Origin: Verrucomicrobiales bacterium
GTDB taxonomy: Bacteria; Verrucomicrobiota; Verrucomicrobiia; Limisphaerales; Palsa-1400
Assembly (NCBI GenBank): GCA_003140095.1
Contig: PLIU01000077.1
Coordinates: forward strand, 1-43,620
Direction of reading: 5' to 3'
Length of the DNA: 43,620 nt
Positions 40,283 to 43,620 of this stretch are shown here, one piece after another; positions within the stretch are counted from its first letter, which is position 1; the number at the start of each line of letters is the position of its first letter. A program made the position numbers and the translations under genes. A model generated the notes under the pieces. The model did no database searches. It was not told where the DNA came from and saw only the letters and a list, made by a program, of their open reading frames with translations.

Positions 40283-40915
40283 ATGCAAATGAATATGAAA
40301 TACTTGAAATACTTCTTGTCTCCCTCGATCGGGCTGGCACTGGCTGCCGTCTGCGCCCAATTCTCCACCCTCGCGGCGGAACCATCCGCCGCCACTGCCG
40401 CCAAAGCGGACGACCCGGAGGTGGCGGTCATCAAGACGACCGAAGGCACCATGGTGGTGCAGTTCTGGAGCGACGCGGCCCCCAAAACCATCGCCAATTT
40501 CAAGAAGCTGGCCAAGGAGGGGTTTTATGACGGCACCTGTTTTCATCGCGTCATCAAAGGTTTTATGATCCAGGGCGGCGATCCGAACACCAAGGACCCG
40601 AGCAAGGACCCATCCTCGTGGGGTATGGGCGGCCCCAATTATACCGTCGATGCCGAATTCAACGATCATTCGCATGTGCGCGGAGTCATCTCCATGGCCC
40701 GCTCCAACGACCCCAATTCCGCCGGCAGCCAATTCTTCATCTGCCACGGGAGTCCGACCCAACTTGACCATCATTACACCACTTTCGGCAAATTGATCAA
40801 AGGCGACGAGGTGTTGGAGAAAATCGCCACCACGCCCACCAATCCGCAAGACCGGCCGGACAAACGGATGGACATCATCAGCATTAAAATCGTCGCGCTC
40901 AGCACGGTCAAATAA
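40283..40915 (+). CDS. Peptidyl-prolyl cis-trans isomerase (cyclophilin), signal-peptide bearing
   Basis: FYDGTCFHRVIKGFMIQGGDPNTKDPSKD..GVISMARSNDPNSAGSQFFICHG. Confidence 0.95.
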   Translation: MQMNMKYLKYFLSPSIGLALAAVCAQFSTLAAEPSAATAAKADDPEVAVIKTTEGTMVVQFWSDAAPKTIANFKKLAKEGFYDGTCFHRVIKGFMIQGGDPNTKDPSKDPSSWGMGGPNYTVDAEFNDHSHVRGVISMARSNDPNSAGSQFFICHGSPTQLDHHYTTFGKLIKGDEVLEKIATTPTNPQDRPDKRMDIISIKIVALSTVK

Positions 40916-40925
40916 GGAGGACTAT

Positions 40926-41423
40926 ATGGCGGAGAAGGAACTGGCAATCATCAAAACGACCGAAGGCGACCTGGTGGTGGAGTTTTGGCCGGAGGTCGCC
41001 CCCAAGACGGTGGAGAATTTCAAGACGCTGGCGCGCAAGGGATTTTACGACGGGACCTGCTTTCACCGCGTGATCAAGGGCTTTATGATCCAGGGCGGCG
41101 ACCCGAACACTAAAGACCCATCCAAGGAATCCAGTTGGGGCACCGGCGGCCCCGGCCACACGGTCAAGGCCGAGTTCAGCGACCGCTCGCACACGCGCGG
41201 GGTGCTGTCCATGGCGCGCTCCAATCATCCCGATTCGGCCGGGAGCCAATTCTTCATCTGCCACGGCAACGCCAAGTTCCTGGACGGGCAATACACCGCG
41301 TTCGGAAAGGTAATCAAAGGGGACGAAGTGCTGGAAAAGATCGCGACCACCCCGACGCGCCAGCCCGACCGGCCCAACAAACGGATGGGAGTGGAAAGCG
41401 TCACGATTCAGCCGGCGGCGTAG
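40926..41423 (+). CDS. Peptidyl-prolyl cis-trans isomerase (cyclophilin), no signal peptide
   Basis: FYDGTCFHRVIKGFMIQGGDPNTKDPSKESSWGTGG..GVLSMARSNHPDSAGSQFFICHG. Confidence 0.95.
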   Translation: MAEKELAIIKTTEGDLVVEFWPEVAPKTVENFKTLARKGFYDGTCFHRVIKGFMIQGGDPNTKDPSKESSWGTGGPGHTVKAEFSDRSHTRGVLSMARSNHPDSAGSQFFICHGNAKFLDGQYTAFGKVIKGDEVLEKIATTPTRQPDRPNKRMGVESVTIQPAA

Positions 41424-41431
41424 AACGTGGC

Positions 41432-41989
41432 ATGATCCAGCCGTGGCGCGAGCTATCCTCCCGGACGCTGGGGAACTATCGCATCTTTTCGGTGCGGCAG
41501 GAGCGAAAGGTGTCGCCGCGGACGGGACGGGAGCACGATTTCTTTGTGCTTGACACTTCCGATTGGGTCAACGTCGTCGCCCTCACGCCGGAGCGGCAGA
41601 TGGTCTTGATCGAACAATACCGACACGGCTCCAACACGGTGGAGTTGGAAATACCGGGCGGCATCATTGATAAGGCGGACGCTTCGCCGGCGGCGACCGG
41701 AGTCCGGGAATTGGCGGAGGAAACCGGTTATCAGGGCGATGCGCCGGTGCTTGTCGGCCAGGTCTTTCCGAACCCGGCCATCCTGCGCAACCATTGTTAC
41801 ACGGTGCTGGTGCGAAACTGCCGCCTGGCCAAATCGGTGGAATTGGACGAAGGCGAAGACCTGGCGACCAAACTGGTGCCGATGGAGCAAGTGCCGGAGT
41901 TGGTGGCGTCGGGCCAAATACGGCATTCGCTGGTGGTGGCGGCGCTGTATCAGTTTGATTTGTGGTGGAAGAAAAACGAGAAGATTTGA
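41432..41989 (+). CDS. NUDIX hydrolase (ADP-ribose pyrophosphatase-like)
   Basis: ELEIPGGIIDKADASPAATGVRELAEETGY (Nudix box); start MIQPWREL. Confidence 0.9.
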   Translation: MIQPWRELSSRTLGNYRIFSVRQERKVSPRTGREHDFFVLDTSDWVNVVALTPERQMVLIEQYRHGSNTVELEIPGGIIDKADASPAATGVRELAEETGYQGDAPVLVGQVFPNPAILRNHCYTVLVRNCRLAKSVELDEGEDLATKLVPMEQVPELVASGQIRHSLVVAALYQFDLWWKKNEKI

Positions 41990-42141
41990 ACGCGAAGGGC
42001 GAAGGCTTAGCGCGGCGAAGCCGCAACAAAAGGATTGACCAATGATTTCACGGATGGATGCAGGGATGGTTTTGAACAGAGGAAACGAAGCCAACAGGCG
42101 TCGTTAAAGGTATTTCGCAATGGCCGGGAGACCGTGTTCCC

Positions 42142-42463
42142 CACCAGATTATTGACACCATCGCGTTCGAAGGCGACATCCCCGTGCTGGCGACAGGCAG
42201 CATTGGCTCCTCAATGGTACCCGAAAGCATTCGGGTGCTGCTGGGGGTATTGGGTCAGCGGGGCGGTGTCGATTCCGCAAGGCGCGTATGGCCCAGATTT
42301 CATCGCGAAATTGAAGGCGCGAGGCTTGAAGGTGACCGAGATGCCCGCCAAGACCGTCGTGGGTCAGCGTGGTACTCTTGCCGCAGTGACAATCGACCCG
42401 AAGACTGGCAAACGCACAGCGGCAAACCAACCGGGTGTCATGGTTTTCAATGACGCGGAATGA
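42142..42463 (+). pseudogene. Frameshifted 3' remnant of a gamma-glutamyltranspeptidase-like gene
   Basis: HQIIDTIAFEGDIPVLATGSIGSSMVPESIRVLLGVLGQ then other frame GAVSIPQGAYGPDFIAKLKARGLKVTEMPAKTVVGQRGTLAAVTIDPKTGKRTAANQPGVMVFNDAE*. Confidence 0.55.
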
Positions 42464-42491
42464 TCCGGGGAACATCGATTGTGGCTCCTGA

Positions 42492-42581
42492 ATTGCGCGG
42501 AGCGGCTTTCGTGAATTCTGGATCGAGGCGGCGAGGATCTCGCACCGTGGACAATCAGCCGGATACCAACCAGCGGCCTAA
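42492..42581 (+). pseudogene. Possible 3' end of a truncated cassette ORF (..GFREFWIEAARISHRGQSAGYQPAA*)
   Basis: Stop codon TAA lies inside GCCTAAC of the attC-like site, as usual for cassette genes. Confidence 0.3.
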
Positions 42582-42702
42582 CCGCGCTGGAGTCAAAGTC
42601 CACTGCCCCTTGAGTTTTTGGTTGAGATATGAAATTTGCGAGTCCACATTGCCGTCGAGAGCCAGCCGCCCGTGGCCGTGGCTCAACTTTGGATCGTTAG
42701 GC
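42576..42702 (+). other. Candidate integron attC site (127 bp): R'' GCCTAAC ... R' GTTAGGC
   Basis: Perfectly complementary terminal 7-mers matching RYYYAAC / GTTRRRY; inner partial complementarity (caaagt/actttg, ttgag/ctcaa). Confidence 0.65.
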
Positions 42703-42719
42703 ATCTCGTCGCACCGTTC

Positions 42720-43541
42720 ATGGATACAATCGCCAAAAGGCAAAGCACATGGAAAAGCCGTGATGCGTGGCTCTGTGTGCTCGCGCTGATTGTTTTTTGG
42801 TCTATTATTGTGCTTTCGCTTCGTTTTGCGACTCGCAGCAGCCCAGCATTCTCGCATTGGAGGGCGACGCCAATTGGCAAAGGAGTCCTTGACATTATTG
42901 GGAATGCTTTGTGGGTATTTGTTCCTCTTTGGTTTTCGCGTGTCGAGGCGGTCCGAGATTTTTTAGAACCTGCTGGTTTACGGCGTGCGGTCAGCATTTT
43001 TGGTTGGTGTGCAGCTTGGTTGGCAATTGCCATTGCGTTTATTGGCGCCTATGGAGGTTCCAGAGGATTGACGGCATCATCTAGACTGCACCATGGTATT
43101 GGCTTTGATGCGTCTGGCGGGGGGTGGTCCTTCTTCATGGCGTGGCCCTACTTCACTTTGTCAAGAGTCGTGATTGGTCCGTTTTGCGAAGAAGTAACCA
43201 CACGAGGATTTTTATACCCTGCGTTTCGGGGGAGTTACAGTTTCTTGGCCTCTACGGTTATTATCATTTGCTTTTCGACATATTATCATTTTGGTAGTGT
43301 TTGGCATTCGCTATTCATATTCGGCTGCTTGGCATCGCTGTGGGCATTGTTGTGCATTGTCCGCGAGCGGACTGGCAGTTTGTGGGATTGCCTGCTTTGT
43401 CATGCTGTTTACAATTTGGCCGTGCTACAGCTTTGGATTTCGGCGGTGGTTGTGTTGATATTATTTTTGCCGTTTATCATGGGCCAGATTTGGGCCAAGC
43501 GGCGAGAGACCATTTTGGCAGCACCAAACCGAGTTGCCTAA
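42720..43541 (+). CDS. CPBP-family intramembrane protease (CAAX/Abi-like), likely integron cassette gene
   Basis: Multi-TM; GPFCEEVTTRGFLYPAF (EExxxR motif), YYHFGSVWHSLFIFG, LLCHAVYNLAV; ATG 17 nt after GTTAGGC. Confidence 0.8.
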   Translation: MDTIAKRQSTWKSRDAWLCVLALIVFWSIIVLSLRFATRSSPAFSHWRATPIGKGVLDIIGNALWVFVPLWFSRVEAVRDFLEPAGLRRAVSIFGWCAAWLAIAIAFIGAYGGSRGLTASSRLHHGIGFDASGGGWSFFMAWPYFTLSRVVIGPFCEEVTTRGFLYPAFRGSYSFLASTVIIICFSTYYHFGSVWHSLFIFGCLASLWALLCIVRERTGSLWDCLLCHAVYNLAVLQLWISAVVVLILFLPFIMGQIWAKRRETILAAPNRVA

Positions 43542-43620
43542 CAAGTCGCCGCAGCCAACCGCCATTGGCACTTGCACTTCCGCCATCACGGTTCACATCA
43601 CGAGTCGGCGGTGGCTCAGC
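43536..43620 (+). other. 5' part of a second attC-like site (cut by window end)
   Basis: GCCTAACAAGTCGCCGCAGCCAACCGCC...GGCGGTGGCTCAGC; arms agcc[a]accgcc / ggcggtggct pair with a single bulged A; the gene stop TAA is within GCCTAAC. Confidence 0.7.

Noticed and set aside
40103-40849. 248-aa minus-strand ORF
   Set aside because: Antisense of the exported cyclophilin; composition artefact.
41990-43620. Integron integrase (intI) gene
   Set aside because: No tyrosine recombinase ORF is present on either strand near the attC-like sites; if one exists it lies outside the window.

Overview
The window looks chromosomal and bacterial, probably Verrucomicrobiota (inferred from protein style: [17 protein letters not shown] prepilin-like proteins, a typical secreted-protein C-terminus, dense PAS kinases). 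1-4.4 kb is an eroded accessory region: a QC-type cyclotransferase, a transposase remnant, an NDT/TIR-like nucleotide-hydrolase-fold gene, and a cluster of genes of which only the 5' ends remain (DNA methyltransferase, VOC protein, others). 5-15 kb holds prolyl oligopeptidase, a C45/phospholipase B-like hydrolase, a DsbA-like protein, and stress-type genes (ferritin-like, DUF4142, DUF883/YqjD-YqjE). 34.4-15.6 kb on the minus strand is one nearly gapless array of about 12 signalling genes (hybrid kinases, receivers, adenylate cyclase, CHASE8 kinase, YfiR, TonB receptor). It is interrupted by one in-frame amber codon, three frameshifts and one truncated receiver. 34.7-42 kb holds an ABC exporter, prepilin-like genes, an ECF sigma operon, tandem cyclophilins and a NUDIX gene. 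The right edge (42.5-43.6 kb) has the hallmarks of an integron gene cassette: GCCTAAC...GTTAGGC attC-like sites flanking a CPBP-family protease gene whose stop codon lies inside the next attC R'' box. The other strong signal is a shared palindromic motif, GGGT-n-ACCCCATRGC, pointing toward the ferritin, DUF4142, DUF883 and signalling-array start points. No tool was run; family names come from reading the translations.
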